This document shows positions 1 to 9,019 of a DNA stretch of 64,000 bases, one piece after another (position 1 is the stretch's first letter; the number at the start of each line of letters is the position of its first letter). The stretch is from Streptomyces sp. NBC_01016 (GTDB taxonomy: Bacteria; Actinomycetota; Actinomycetes; Streptomycetales; Streptomycetaceae), in assembly GCF_026341035.1 (NCBI RefSeq), contig NZ_JAPEOQ010000001.1:3720001-3784000 (forward strand), in the 5' to 3' direction. The translations under genes and the position numbers were made by a program. The notes beneath the pieces were generated by a model. It was not told the origin of the DNA and did not search any database. It worked only from the letters and a program-made list of their open reading frames with translations.

Positions 1-2
1 CG

Positions 3-350
3 GAGCCCGCCGAGGTGCCACGCGCGCGTGGTCTCGTACGCGAGCGGCTCGCGCGGTGGCGCCTGTCGGGGATCTCGGACTCCGCGGAACTGATCGTGAG
101 CGAACTCGTCAGCAATGCCGTACGTCATGCGCGCGGCGGCCCTGTGCAGTTGCGCCTGGTGCGCTCGGGGACGCTGCTGTGCGAGGTCGAGGACACCGAG
201 CATGCGCTGCCGACGTTGCTCAGCGCGGAGCCCGGCGACGAGTTCGGGAGGGGGCTTCGTGTGGTGGCGCGGCTCTCGCGCGCGTGGGGCACGAGTCGCA
301 CGGCGACGGGAAAGACCGTGTGGTTCGAACTTTCCGCGTCGTCTCGGTGA
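3..350 (+). CDS. ATP-binding protein, anti-sigma (RsbW-like) HATPase family, 5'-truncated by window edge
   Basis: C-terminal part of a small GHKL-fold ATPase of the RsbW/SpoIIAB type that is abundant in Streptomyces. Visible are the N box (SELVSNAVRHA), a beta segment LLCEVEDTE matching the G1 region, and the glycine-rich GRGLRVVARLSRAWG lid (G2). The family typically binds ATP and sequesters or phosphorylates anti-anti-sigma partners. The reading frame is open to the first base, so a GTG at 15 is probably internal and the true start lies upstream. Full-length homologues are about 130-150 residues. Its sigma partner cannot be identified; the sigma gene 33 kb away is not obviously linked. Confidence 0.85.
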   Translation, partial: EPAEVPRARGLVRERLARWRLSGISDSAELIVSELVSNAVRHARGGPVQLRLVRSGTLLCEVEDTEHALPTLLSAEPGDEFGRGLRVVARLSRAWGTSRTATGKTVWFELSASSR

Positions 351-435
351 AGGTGCGTACGGCGTTCTTGTGGGGCGTGTCCCGGAGCGGTAGACCGAGC
401 TGACACTTCGGCTGCCGCACCCTGGGGAGGGCTCC

Positions 436-1161
436 ATGAGCGTGAGCGAGCGCTACAAGGAAGCGTGGGAGAGCTTCTGGGAGGACGCCTCGCCCGAGCC
501 GGGAGGTGTCTTCTGGGACTCCGAGCCCGCTGTCACGGCGGGGCTTCATCTCGCCCTTTTCGAGCCGGAGTTGGCGGCGCCGGACCTGCCGATGCTTGAC
601 CTCGGCTGCGGGAACGGCACGCAGACCCGCTTCCTCGCCGACCGCTATCCGAGAGTCGTCGGCGCCGACCTGTCGGCGGCCGCCCTCGGCCGGGCCCGCG
701 AGGCCGATCCTGCGGGACAGGCCGACTACCGGGAGCTCGACGCCACCGACAACGACCAAATGGGCTCCCTGCACGCCGAGTTGGGCGACGTCAACGTCTA
801 TATGCGAGGCGTGCTGCATCAGAGCGAGCCCACCGACCGGCAGTTGCTCGTCGACGCGATCGCGGCGCTCGTCGGCGAGCGCGGGCGCGGCTTCGTGGTC
901 GAGCTGTCGGAGCGGGCGCGGCCGATCCTGGAGGAGCTCGCGACGGGACCGGCAGGGCCGCCGCCCAAGCTGGGCGAGGTGTTCTCGCACGGCATCGCGC
1001 CCGGCGAGGTCTCGGACGAGGTGGTGCCGGAGTACGTGGCGGCGGCGGGCCTCTCGGTGCTCGCCGCGGGGGAGCTGCCGCTCGTGACGACGGATTTCTC
1101 GGCCGACGGCGGTCGCATCGAGCTGCCCTCGACATGGCTGGTGGTGGGCCGGTCAGACTAA
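436..1161 (+). CDS. class I SAM-dependent methyltransferase
   Basis: A 241-residue Rossmann-fold methyltransferase. Motif I is MLDLGCGNG at about residues 53-61, followed by an acidic motif II (VVGADLS). The substrate is not recognisable; such proteins act on small molecules or proteins in the cytoplasm. The ATG is preceded by GGGAGG at 5-nt spacing, which supports the start. It stands alone, about 85 bases after the ATPase fragment and 127 bases before the peptidase operon, which appears to have its own control region. Confidence 0.8.
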   Translation: MSVSERYKEAWESFWEDASPEPGGVFWDSEPAVTAGLHLALFEPELAAPDLPMLDLGCGNGTQTRFLADRYPRVVGADLSAAALGRAREADPAGQADYRELDATDNDQMGSLHAELGDVNVYMRGVLHQSEPTDRQLLVDAIAALVGERGRGFVVELSERARPILEELATGPAGPPPKLGEVFSHGIAPGEVSDEVVPEYVAAAGLSVLAAGELPLVTTDFSADGGRIELPSTWLVVGRSD

Positions 1162-1218
1162 TTCCGGGTGCCGCCGCAACGCGCTGACGAGCGAGAACTC
1201 CTCTCAACGGGTGGGAAA

Positions 1219-1232
1219 TTGGTATACACCAG
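1219..1232. promoter_or_regulatory. GGTATACA box, candidate GntR operator upstream of peptidase operon
   Basis: TTGGTATACACCAG contains the imperfect dyad TGGT-ATAC-ACCA. It lies 57 bases before the D-aminopeptidase ATG, inside a wider TCTCA...TGAGA pair (1202-1206 and 1233-1237). The core TTGGTATACA is identical to the reverse complement of the box at 15136-15150, beside the gntR gene. AT-rich hexamers such as GTATAC are rare in this GC context. Binding by that regulator is inference. Confidence 0.5.
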
Positions 1233-1288
1233 TGAGAGTTATCCACAGGTCTGGTGCGTCCTGGCCGGATCCGCGTACCGTTCTGGCC

Positions 1289-2122
1289 ATGAAGATCCTC
1301 ATCAGCGCCGACATGGAGGGTGCCACGGGCGTGACGTGGCCCGCGGACGTCCTCCCCGGCACACCGCAGTGGGAGCGCTGCCGTTCCATGTTCACGTCGG
1401 ATGTGAACGCGGCGGCGCTCGGTTTCTTCGACGGCGGCGCCGACGAGGTGCTGATCAACGAGGCGCACTGGACGATGCGCAATCTGCTGCTCGAACAGCT
1501 CGACGAGCGGGTGCAGATGCTCACCGGGCGGCACAAGTCACTGTCCATGGTGGAGGGCGTCCAGCACGGCGACGTCGACGCCATCGCGTTCATCGGCTAT
1601 CACGCGGGCGCCGGCATGGAGGGTGTGCTCGCGCACACCTACCTGGCGAACCAGATCACGGGCGTCTGGGTCAACGATATGCGCGCGAGCGAAGGCCTGC
1701 TGAACGCGCATGTGGTGGCCGAGTACGGGGTGCCCGTCGTCCTCGTCACCGGCGACGACCACGCGTGCGACGACGCGCTCGGGTACGCGCCCGAGGCCCG
1801 CAAGGTCGCCGTCAAGGACCACGTCTCCCGGTACGCGGCCGTGTGCCGCACCCCCGCGCGGACCGCCGCCGACATCCGGGCCGCCGCGAAGGACGCCGCG
1901 TCGATAGCGGTGCGCCACGAGCCGGTGCGGGGCGGGCCGTTCACGATCCAGGTGGAGTTCGACGCCGAGCACCTCGCCATGGCGTCGACCGTCGTGCCGG
2001 GCGTCCAGCAGATCGGCGAGCGCAGGATCGCGTACACCCACGAGACCATGTACGAGGGCATCCGCACCTTCAAGGCGGTCACCACGATCGCCTCGGCCGC
2101 GGTGGAGGAACAGTATGGCTGA
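1289..2122 (+). CDS. M55 family D-aminopeptidase (DppA-like)
   Basis: A 277-residue zinc aminopeptidase of the DppA family, which removes N-terminal D-amino acids from short peptides such as D-Ala-D-Ala and is linked to turnover of cell-wall peptides. The start at ATG 1289 gives the canonical N-terminus MKILISADMEG, placing Asp8, Glu10 and His60 at the numbering of the Bacillus enzyme. A second metal His is in FIGYHAGAG (about 105) and a Glu in RASEG (about 135). An upstream in-frame ATG at 1211 would add an unlikely 26-residue leader and overlap the GGTATACA box. It overlaps the next gene by 8 bases, so it heads a coupled operon. Confidence 0.92.
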   Translation: MKILISADMEGATGVTWPADVLPGTPQWERCRSMFTSDVNAAALGFFDGGADEVLINEAHWTMRNLLLEQLDERVQMLTGRHKSLSMVEGVQHGDVDAIAFIGYHAGAGMEGVLAHTYLANQITGVWVNDMRASEGLLNAHVVAEYGVPVVLVTGDDHACDDALGYAPEARKVAVKDHVSRYAAVCRTPARTAADIRAAAKDAASIAVRHEPVRGGPFTIQVEFDAEHLAMASTVVPGVQQIGERRIAYTHETMYEGIRTFKAVTTIASAAVEEQYG

Positions 2123-3461
2123 GCAGACCGTGCCAACCCTGGGGGGCGTGGACCGGCAGGCGCTGGACGAGGTCGTCGCGTTCACCTCCGAGTTGATCCG
2201 CATCGACACCACGAACCGCGGCGGGGGCGACTGCCAGGAGCGGCCCGCCGCCGAGTACGCGGCAGAGAAGCTGTCCGAGGCGAACCTGAAGCCGACGATC
2301 CTGGAGCGCACCGCGGGCCGCGGCAATGTCGTCGCCCGCATCGAGGGCACCGACCCCACCGCCGACGCTCTGCTCGTCCACGGCCACCTGGACGTCGTGC
2401 CCGCCGAGGCGGCCGACTGGAGCGTGGACCCGTTCTCCGGCGAGGTGCGCGACGGCGTCGTGTGGGGCCGCGGCGCGGTCGACATGAAGAACATGGACGC
2501 GATGATCCTGGCGACCGTACGCCAGTGGGCGCGCGTCGGATTCCGGCCCCGGCGCGACATCGTCATCGCCTTCACCGCCGACGAGGAGGCCAGCGCAGAG
2601 GACGGCTCGGGCTTCCTCGCCGACCAGCACCCCGGTCTCTTCGAGGGCTGTACGGAAGGGATCAGCGAGTCCGGCGCCTTCACCTTCCACGACGGCAGCG
2701 GCAAGCAGCTGTACCCGATCGCGGCGGGGGAGCGCGGCACCGGCTGGCTGAAGCTCACCGCGCGCGGCAAGGCGGGCCACGGCTCCAAGGTCAACAAGGC
2801 GAACGCGGTGGGCCGGCTCGCCGCCGCGGTCGCCCGTATCGACGAGCACGAGTGGCCGGTGCGGCTCACGCCGACAGTGCGCGCCGCGCTGACCGAGATG
2901 GCCGCGCTGTACGGCATCCGGGCCGACGTGGACGCGCCGGACTTCGACGTGGACGCGCTGCTCGCGGCGCTGGGCCCGGCCGCCGACCTGGTCGAGCCGA
3001 CCGTCCGCAACAGCGCCAACCCGACGATGCTGTCCGCCGGTTACAAGATCAACGTGATTCCGGGGGAGGCCGCGGCGTACGTCGACGGGCGCTATCTGGC
3101 GGGCGGCGAGGACGAGTTCAAGGCCACCCTCGACCGGCTCACCGGGCCCGACGTCGACTGGGAGTACCACCACCGCGAGGTCGCGCTGCAGGCGCCGGTC
3201 GACTCGCCCACGTACGCGCGGATGCGCGCGGCCGTCGAGGAGTTCGCGCCCGAGGGCCACGTCGTCCCGTACTGCATGTCGGGCGGCACGGACGCCAAGC
3301 AGTTCTCCCGGCTCGGCATCACGGGCTACGGCTTCGCCCCGCTCAAGCTGCCCGAGGGCTTCGACTACCAGGCGCTGTTCCACGGCGTGGACGAGCGGGT
3401 TCCGGTGGAGGCGCTGCACTTCGGGGTACGCGTGCTCGACAGATTCCTGCGCACGGCCTGA
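2115..3461 (+). CDS. M20/M25/M40 family metallopeptidase
   Basis: A 448-residue dinuclear zinc peptidase of the carboxypeptidase G2/ArgE/DapE superfamily. Metal ligands and the catalytic base are visible: His91 in GHLDVVPA, Asp123 in GRGAVDMKN, Glu157-Glu158 in TADEEAS, and a C-terminal His in FHGVDERV. The dimerisation domain is inserted between about residues 190 and 310. It probably cleaves dipeptides or N-acylated amino acids in the cytoplasm. Its ATG overlaps the end of the D-aminopeptidase gene, indicating translational coupling. Exact specificity cannot be read from sequence. Confidence 0.9.
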   Translation: MAEQTVPTLGGVDRQALDEVVAFTSELIRIDTTNRGGGDCQERPAAEYAAEKLSEANLKPTILERTAGRGNVVARIEGTDPTADALLVHGHLDVVPAEAADWSVDPFSGEVRDGVVWGRGAVDMKNMDAMILATVRQWARVGFRPRRDIVIAFTADEEASAEDGSGFLADQHPGLFEGCTEGISESGAFTFHDGSGKQLYPIAAGERGTGWLKLTARGKAGHGSKVNKANAVGRLAAAVARIDEHEWPVRLTPTVRAALTEMAALYGIRADVDAPDFDVDALLAALGPAADLVEPTVRNSANPTMLSAGYKINVIPGEAAAYVDGRYLAGGEDEFKATLDRLTGPDVDWEYHHREVALQAPVDSPTYARMRAAVEEFAPEGHVVPYCMSGGTDAKQFSRLGITGYGFAPLKLPEGFDYQALFHGVDERVPVEALHFGVRVLDRFLRTA

Positions 3462-3515
3462 AGCGCCCGCACACGTATCAGTAGAAACACCCGCAGGGAC
3501 ACGGACTAGGAAAAG

Positions 3516-5612
3516 ATGGCGGACGCGAAGAACATGGGGGCCACCGGACAAATGCGGGGCGGGGACGACATGCTGCACACCCGAGAGTACGGATCCTGGC
3601 CGTCGCCGATCGACGCCGCGCTGGCGGCGGCGCACGACGGGCAGCCCGAGTACGTCGGCTTCGTGGGCGCCGAGGCCTGGTGGACCGAACCCCGGCCCAC
3701 CGAGGCCGGCCGCCGCGCCCTGGTGCGCCGTCTCGCCGACGGCACGGAGCGGTCGGTGCTCCCCGCGCCGTGGAACGTGCGCAGCCGCGTCATCGAGTAC
3801 GGCGGCCGCCCCTGGACCGGGGCCGAGCGCCCCGCGGGCGGCCCCCTCGTGGTCTTCGTGAACTTCACCGACCAGCGCCTGTACGCGTACGAACCCGACG
3901 CCCCCGGCGCCGAGCCGCGCCCGCTCACCCCCGTCTCGGATCTCGGCGGCGGACTGCGCTGGGTCGACCCGCAGCTGCACGTCGAGCGCGGCGAAGTGTG
4001 GTGCGTTCTGGAGGAGTTCACCGGTGAGGGCCCCGGCGACCTGCGACGCCTGGTCGCGGCCGTCCCGCTCGACGGTTCGGCGGCCGAGGACCGGGCCGCC
4101 GTGCGTGAACTCACCGGCGACGCCCACCGGTTCGTCACGACCGCCCGGCTCTCGCCCGACGGGCGGCGCGCCGCGTGGATCGCCTGGGACCACCCGCGAA
4201 TGCCGTGGGACGGCACGGAACTGCTGCTCGCGGAGGTCACCGAGGACGGCTCCTTCGGCCCGGCGCGGACCGTGGCGGGCGGCGTCGAGGAGTCCGTCTG
4301 CCAGGTCGAGTGGGCGCTCGACGGTGGGCTCCTGTACTCGGGCGACCGCAGCGGCTGGTGGAACCTGTACCGGCTCGACGTGCAGTCGGCGCCCGCGCCG
4401 GGTGGGCCGCAGGAGCCCGGAGCCCTGCCGGGCCTGCTCACCAGGGAACGGCCCTTGTGCGCCCGCGACGAGGAGTTCGGCGGGCCGATGTGGAAGCTCG
4501 GCCTGAGCTGGTTCAAGCCGCTTGAGGCCGGGCTCATCGCCGTCGTGCACGGCGTCGGCGCCACCGCGCTCGGCATCCTCGACCCGGAGACCGGCGAGGT
4601 CGTCGACACGGCCGGGCCCTGGACAGCGTGGTCGGCCACGCTCGCGGTGCACGGCAGCCGCGTCGTCGGCGTCGCCGCGAGCCCGCGCACCGCGCCCGAG
4701 GTCGTCGAGCTCGACACCGGCACCGGGCACACGCGCGTAATCGGCGCGGCGCACGACGACCCGGTCGACCCCGCGTACTACCCGGAACCCCAGATCCGCA
4801 CCTTCGGCGGCCCCGACGGGCGGGACGTCCACGCCCACATCTACCCGCCGCACAGCCCCACCCATGTGGCCCCCGACGATGAACTCCCGCCGTACGTCGT
4901 GTGGGCACACGGCGGCCCCACCAGCCACGCACCCCTCGTACTCGACCTGGAGATCGCCTACTTCACCTCGCGCGGCATCGGCGTCGCGGAGGTCAACTAC
5001 GGCGGCTCGACCGGCTACGGGCGGGAGTACCGGAACCGGCTGCGCGAGCAGTGGGGCGTGGTCGACGTCGAGGACTGCGCGGCCGTCGCGCTCGCCCTCG
5101 CCGAGGAGGGCACCGCCGACCGCGAGCGGCTCGCCATCCGCGGCGGCAGCGCCGGGGGCTGGACCAGCGCGGCATCCCTGACCAGCACGGACGTCTACGC
5201 CTGCGGCACGATCATCTACCCCATCCTCGACCTCACCGGTTGGGCCGAGGGGGAGACCCACGACTTCGAGTCCCAGTACCTGGAGTCGCTCGTCGGCCCG
5301 CTCTCCGAGGTGCCCGCGCGCTACGCGGAGCGCTCGCCGGCCGAGCATGCCGACCGCCTCTCGGCCCCGTTCCTGCTCCTCCAGGGCCTCGACGACGTGA
5401 TCTGCCCGCCCGTCCAGTGCGAGCGGTTCCTGGAGCGGGTGGAGAGCGAGGGGCGGCGGGTGCCGCACGCGTACATCGCCTTCGAGGGCGAGGGGCACGG
5501 GTTCCGCCGGGCGGACACGATGGTCCGCGCACTGGAGGCGGAAATCTCCCTGTACGCCCAGGCGTTCGGGCTCCACGCGACCGGCGTCCCCACCCTTGAG
5601 CTGACCAAGTGA
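3516..5612 (+). CDS. S9 family prolyl oligopeptidase-like serine peptidase
   Basis: A 698-residue protein with an N-terminal beta-propeller (WD40/TolB-like, about 30-430) and a C-terminal alpha/beta hydrolase. The triad is apparent: Ser545 in GGSAGGW, Asp626/627 in GLDDVICPP and His661 in GEGHGF. There is no signal peptide, so it is cytoplasmic and probably cuts short peptides or acylated amino acids. A second ATG 24 codons in is possible, but the first is preceded by AGGAAA. It follows the M20 gene by 54 bases and overlaps the next gene by 4. Confidence 0.88.
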   Translation: MADAKNMGATGQMRGGDDMLHTREYGSWPSPIDAALAAAHDGQPEYVGFVGAEAWWTEPRPTEAGRRALVRRLADGTERSVLPAPWNVRSRVIEYGGRPWTGAERPAGGPLVVFVNFTDQRLYAYEPDAPGAEPRPLTPVSDLGGGLRWVDPQLHVERGEVWCVLEEFTGEGPGDLRRLVAAVPLDGSAAEDRAAVRELTGDAHRFVTTARLSPDGRRAAWIAWDHPRMPWDGTELLLAEVTEDGSFGPARTVAGGVEESVCQVEWALDGGLLYSGDRSGWWNLYRLDVQSAPAPGGPQEPGALPGLLTRERPLCARDEEFGGPMWKLGLSWFKPLEAGLIAVVHGVGATALGILDPETGEVVDTAGPWTAWSATLAVHGSRVVGVAASPRTAPEVVELDTGTGHTRVIGAAHDDPVDPAYYPEPQIRTFGGPDGRDVHAHIYPPHSPTHVAPDDELPPYVVWAHGGPTSHAPLVLDLEIAYFTSRGIGVAEVNYGGSTGYGREYRNRLREQWGVVDVEDCAAVALALAEEGTADRERLAIRGGSAGGWTSAASLTSTDVYACGTIIYPILDLTGWAEGETHDFESQYLESLVGPLSEVPARYAERSPAEHADRLSAPFLLLQGLDDVICPPVQCERFLERVESEGRRVPHAYIAFEGEGHGFRRADTMVRALEAEISLYAQAFGLHATGVPTLELTK

Positions 5613-6529
5613 GGCCACTGCGCCGCCCGGAGCGGCTGGCTCCGGGTGCGCGGGTCGCCGTCGTCGCGCCCAGCGGACCGGTCCCCGAGGAGGCGCTCCA
5701 GACCGGACTCGACATCCTGCGCGGCTGGGACCTGGAGCCGATCGTGGCGCCTCATGTCCTGGACGCTCACGAGGAGTTCGACTACCTCGCGGGCACGGAC
5801 GCCGACCGCGCGGCCGACCTTCAGCGGGCCTGGTGCGACCCGGGCGTGGACGCCGTCCTCTGCGCCCGTGGCGGCTACGGTGCGCAGCGGATGGTCGACC
5901 TCCTCGACTGGGACGCGATGCGGGCGGCGCCGCCCAAGGTGTTCGTCGGCTACAGCGACATCACCGCGCTGCACGAGGCGTTCGCGGTGCGGCTCGGTGT
6001 GAGCACGTTGCACGGGCCGATGGTCGCCACGGCCGACTTCCTCAAGAACCCGCGGGCCCAGGAACATCTGCGGGCAACGCTCTTCGAGCCCGAGACGGTG
6101 CGGGTGATCTCCGCCGGTGAGGGCCGCGGCGTCCTTGTGCCCGGTACGGCGCGGGGTGTCACCCTGGGCGGCTGTCTGTCGCTGCTCGCGGCGGATCTCG
6201 GTGCGGCGGGGGCGCGGACCTCGGTGCGGGGTGGGCTGCTGTGCCTGGAGGACGTGGGCGAGGAGGCGTACCGGATCGACCGCTACCTGACCCAACTCCT
6301 ACGCGGGGGCCTGCTGGACGGCGTGACCGGGATCCTCCTCGGCTCCTGGTCGGACTGCGACCCGCTGCGTGCGCTGTTCGCGGACCGGTTGGGCGGGCTC
6401 GGGGTGCCGGTGGCGGAGGACTTCGGATTCGGCCACTGCGAGGGGTCGTTGACGTTGCCCTTGGGTGTGGCGGGTCAACTGGACGCCGAAGCCGGGACAT
6501 TGACGCTGGACGTGCCCGCACTGACCTGA
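5609..6529 (+). CDS. S66 family LD-carboxypeptidase
   Basis: A 306-residue serine carboxypeptidase of the LdcA/MccF family. Such enzymes release the terminal D-amino acid from murein tetrapeptides or cleave peptide-linked antibiotics. The nucleophile is Ser116 in VGYSDITAL; the Glu is in CLEDVGEEAYRID (about 213) and the His in FGFGHCEGS (about 276). The GTG start overlaps the S9 stop as GTGA. Together with DppA and M20, this points to an operon for recycling D-amino-acid-containing or muropeptide-derived peptides. Self-immunity of the MccF type is an alternative. Confidence 0.9.
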   Translation: MRPLRRPERLAPGARVAVVAPSGPVPEEALQTGLDILRGWDLEPIVAPHVLDAHEEFDYLAGTDADRAADLQRAWCDPGVDAVLCARGGYGAQRMVDLLDWDAMRAAPPKVFVGYSDITALHEAFAVRLGVSTLHGPMVATADFLKNPRAQEHLRATLFEPETVRVISAGEGRGVLVPGTARGVTLGGCLSLLAADLGAAGARTSVRGGLLCLEDVGEEAYRIDRYLTQLLRGGLLDGVTGILLGSWSDCDPLRALFADRLGGLGVPVAEDFGFGHCEGSLTLPLGVAGQLDAEAGTLTLDVPALT

Positions 6530-6587
6530 CCCGTGGCCCGGGCCCCCGGACCTGTTACGCGGCACCGGGGCGCCGCCTTGCCCACCC

Positions 6588-6604
6588 TGCCGCCCAAGGC
6601 GGCA
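6588..6604. terminator. possible hairpin after the peptidase operon
   Basis: TGCCGCC-CAA-GGCGGCA, a 7-bp stem with a 3-nt loop, about 60 bases after the LD-carboxypeptidase stop. Flanking CCGCCTTG/CAAGGCGG segments can form alternative pairings. No T-run follows, as is common in Streptomyces. It is the only structured element in the first part of the 345-base gap before the next gene. Confidence 0.35.
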
Positions 6605-6660
6605 GATTGCCCAAGGCGGTGGCGGCCACCCGATGTGCCCCAGGTGGCGAGCGGGCAAAA

Positions 6661-6712
6661 TTAAGCCCCTGCGGCGTTTGAGCAGCGGGGTCCGGGGCGG
6701 AGCCCCGTGGGG
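6661..6712. repeat. GC-rich intergenic palindrome family, copy 1
   Basis: A single copy of the recurrent unit, with a CAAGCCCC-like arm, a central GCGGCGTTTGAGC and the arm GGGGTCCGGGGCGGAGCCCC. The arm contains the self-complementary GGGGC...GCCCC. It occupies the middle of the gap between the peptidase operon and the secreted hydrolase. The remaining bases of that gap (6713-6874) show no convincing promoter. Confidence 0.75.
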
Positions 6713-6874
6713 TGCAACCCATTCCACCCCACGGCGGTCACCCACTTCACGGAATCTCCGCCCAAACACGCAGATTCACCCGGCACGGTCATTGCTCCTT
6801 GATGACACGTGCCACACGATGGCCCCGCGCTCACCGCTACCCGCCGGTAAGGCACCCGCACCGTGGAGGTCGCC

Positions 6875-8659
6875 GTGCTCAGATCCCGCATCACGCTCGC
6901 CGCCGCCCTGTCCGTCATCGCCGCGGCCACCCTGGCCACACCCGCCACCGCCGCCCCCGCGGCCCCCGCCCCCGAAGTCACGGTCACACCCCTGAAGCTC
7001 ACCGTCGACGCCGGCGGCCGCAGCTGCACGGTCGACGCCGACCTCTACCGCCCCGCCGGCGTCGACGCCGCGCACCCCGCCCCCGCCGTGCTCACCACGA
7101 ACGGCTTCGGCGGCAGTAAGTCGGACGGCTCCACCGACGCGAGCGCCAAGGCCTTCGCCCAGCGCGGCTACGTATCGCTCGCCTACTCCGGCCTCGGCTT
7201 CGGAAAGTCCGGCTGCCTGGTCTCGCTCGACGACCCCCGCATCGACGGCAAGGCCGCCTCCGCCCTCATCGACCTCCTCGCCGGGACCCGCGCCGCCGAC
7301 GACGGCACGAAGATCGACTACGTGACCGCCGACAAGAAGGGCGACCCGCGCGTCGGCATGATCGGCGGCTCGTACGGCGGCGCCATCCAGATGGCCACCG
7401 CCGCCGTCGACCACCGCGTCGACGCGCTCGTCCCGCTGATCACCTGGAACGACCTCGCGTACTCCCTCGACCCGCAGAACGCGCAGGGCCCCGAGGCCGC
7501 CGACGTGCCCGGCGCCTTCAAATGGCAGTGGACGAACGGGTTCTACCTCATCGGCGAGGGCCAGCCGCTGCTCTCCCCGTCCCTCGACCCCTCCCGGATC
7601 AACAAGCTCAGCTGTCTGCACTTCGTCGACGACGCCTGCGCCACGATCCGCACGCTCAACTCCGGCCGCTACCCGGCCGCCGAGACCCAGCGGCTCCTCT
7701 CCTACGCCCGCAGCGTGTCCCCGGTGTCGTATCTGAAGCAGGTGAAGGCGCCGACACTGCTCGTGCAGGGGCAGGCGGACTCGTTGTTCAACCTGAACGA
7801 GGCCCGCTCGACGTACGACACACTCGCCGCCCAGGGCACCCCCGCCAAGATGATCTGGCAGTCCTGGGGCCACAGCGGCGGTCTCACCGACCCGGCCGCC
7901 GGTGAACTCAACCTCTCCGAGGGGAACCTGGAGACCAGCTACGTCGGGCGACGGGTGCTCTCCTGGTTCGACCGGTATCTGCAGAAGAAGGACGGCACCG
8001 ACACCGGGCCCGCGTTCGCCTACTACCGCGACTGGATCACCGACCCGAACGGTACGTACGCGACCGCGCCGAGCGTCCCCGCGCTGAACCGCACGCTGTA
8101 CCTCTCCGGCGACGGAAAGCTCGTCGACAACCGGAAGAAGGTGGCGCGCGGCAGCCGCGAGTACCGCAACTGGCTCGTCCCGACCAGCCACTCCGAATCC
8201 TCGCTCGCCGGCCTCATCGGTCTGCCCGACCCCGCCCCGTACGACACAAAGGGCACCCACCTCGACTGGACCACCGAGCCGCTGACCGCCGCCACCGACG
8301 TCGTCGGCGCCCCGAAGGCGACGCTCAAGGTGATCTCGCCCAAGGCGGAGAGCACCCAGAACTCCGGCGACGCGGCCGACAAGCTGGTGCTCTTCGCGAA
8401 GCTGTACGACGTGGCGCCCGACGGCTCGAAGACGCTGGTGCACCGGCTCGTCGCCCCGGTCCGCGTGCCCGACGTCACGCGCCCCTTCACGGTCTCCCTC
8501 CCCGGCATCGTGCACCGCTACGAGAAGGGGCACCGGATCCGGTTCGTGATCGCCGCGAGCGACGACGCGTACGGCGGCAACAAGGGGATCAAGCCGGTCA
8601 CCGTCACCAGCTCTCCGGACGACACGGGGACGGTGCAGCTGCCCGTGGTGCCCCAGTAA
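6875..8659 (+). CDS. secreted S15/CocE-type alpha/beta hydrolase
   Basis: A roughly 594-residue exported hydrolase of the X-Pro dipeptidyl-peptidase/CocE-NonD group. GTG 6875 is preferred over GTG 6863 because GGAGGT ends 4 bases before it; the N-terminus is then a clear Sec signal (MLRSRITLAAALSVIAA, cut near ATAAPA). The nucleophile is Ser in GGSYGGAIQMA (about residue 167), Asp is in VQGQADSLFN and His in SWGHSGG. The C-terminal 200 residues resemble the jelly-roll PepX-C domain. The peptide or ester substrate is unknown. It is monocistronic. Confidence 0.85.
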   Translation: MLRSRITLAAALSVIAAATLATPATAAPAAPAPEVTVTPLKLTVDAGGRSCTVDADLYRPAGVDAAHPAPAVLTTNGFGGSKSDGSTDASAKAFAQRGYVSLAYSGLGFGKSGCLVSLDDPRIDGKAASALIDLLAGTRAADDGTKIDYVTADKKGDPRVGMIGGSYGGAIQMATAAVDHRVDALVPLITWNDLAYSLDPQNAQGPEAADVPGAFKWQWTNGFYLIGEGQPLLSPSLDPSRINKLSCLHFVDDACATIRTLNSGRYPAAETQRLLSYARSVSPVSYLKQVKAPTLLVQGQADSLFNLNEARSTYDTLAAQGTPAKMIWQSWGHSGGLTDPAAGELNLSEGNLETSYVGRRVLSWFDRYLQKKDGTDTGPAFAYYRDWITDPNGTYATAPSVPALNRTLYLSGDGKLVDNRKKVARGSREYRNWLVPTSHSESSLAGLIGLPDPAPYDTKGTHLDWTTEPLTAATDVVGAPKATLKVISPKAESTQNSGDAADKLVLFAKLYDVAPDGSKTLVHRLVAPVRVPDVTRPFTVSLPGIVHRYEKGHRIRFVIAASDDAYGGNKGIKPVTVTSSPDDTGTVQLPVVPQ

Positions 8660-8663
8660 CCTC

Positions 8664-8688
8664 GGGGGCCGTCACCCGTACGGGCCCC
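8664..8688. terminator. hairpin after the secreted hydrolase gene
   Basis: GGGGCC at 8665-8670 pairs with GGCCCC at 8683-8688 across a 12-nt loop that can itself pair weakly. It starts 5 bases after the TAA stop. There is no T-run; the call rests on position and stem strength. Confidence 0.5.
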
Positions 8689-8776
8689 TGACCTGTGCGT
8701 TCGCGCCGCTTCCCCGGACATCCTTGGCAGGGGAGGCGGCGACCGGCCTCCGGGGGAACGACGGAAGGGTCCACCG

Positions 8777-9019
8777 ATGAGCCCCAAGGGCGCTTCGAAC
8801 TCCTCGAGTGGCGGCGGCTCCAGCGCGTTCACCCCGGCCAGGATCGGCGTGATCGTCCTGGCCGTGCTCGGCCTGGTCTTCATCTTCGAGAACACCCGGC
8901 ACGTGAAGATCCGGCTGCTGATCCCCGAGGTCACCGTGCCGCTGTACCTGGCGCTGCTGATCACGGCGGTCATCGGTGCGATCTGCGGTGGCTACTTCGT
9001 GTCGCGCAGACGCAAGTGA
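8777..9019 (+). CDS. LapA-domain (DUF1049) small membrane protein
   Basis: An 80-residue protein with a Ser/Gly-rich N-terminus, a first helix (about 22-40), the family-typical FIFENTRHVKIRLLIPEV link, a second helix (about 55-74) and a basic end SRRRK. LapA domains occur in small inner-membrane proteins; the actinobacterial role is unknown. Start ATG 8777 follows GGAAGGGTCCACCG. The stop codon lies inside the first unit of a 15-bp tandem repeat. Confidence 0.82.
   Translation: MSPKGASNSSSGGGSSAFTPARIGVIVLAVLGLVFIFENTRHVKIRLLIPEVTVPLYLALLITAVIGAICGGYFVSRRRK

Noticed and set aside
3..350. The RsbW-like fragment as the cognate anti-sigma factor of the sigma encoded at 33125
   Set aside because: They are 33 kb apart, and streptomycetes encode dozens of such ATPases, so pairing is unsupported.
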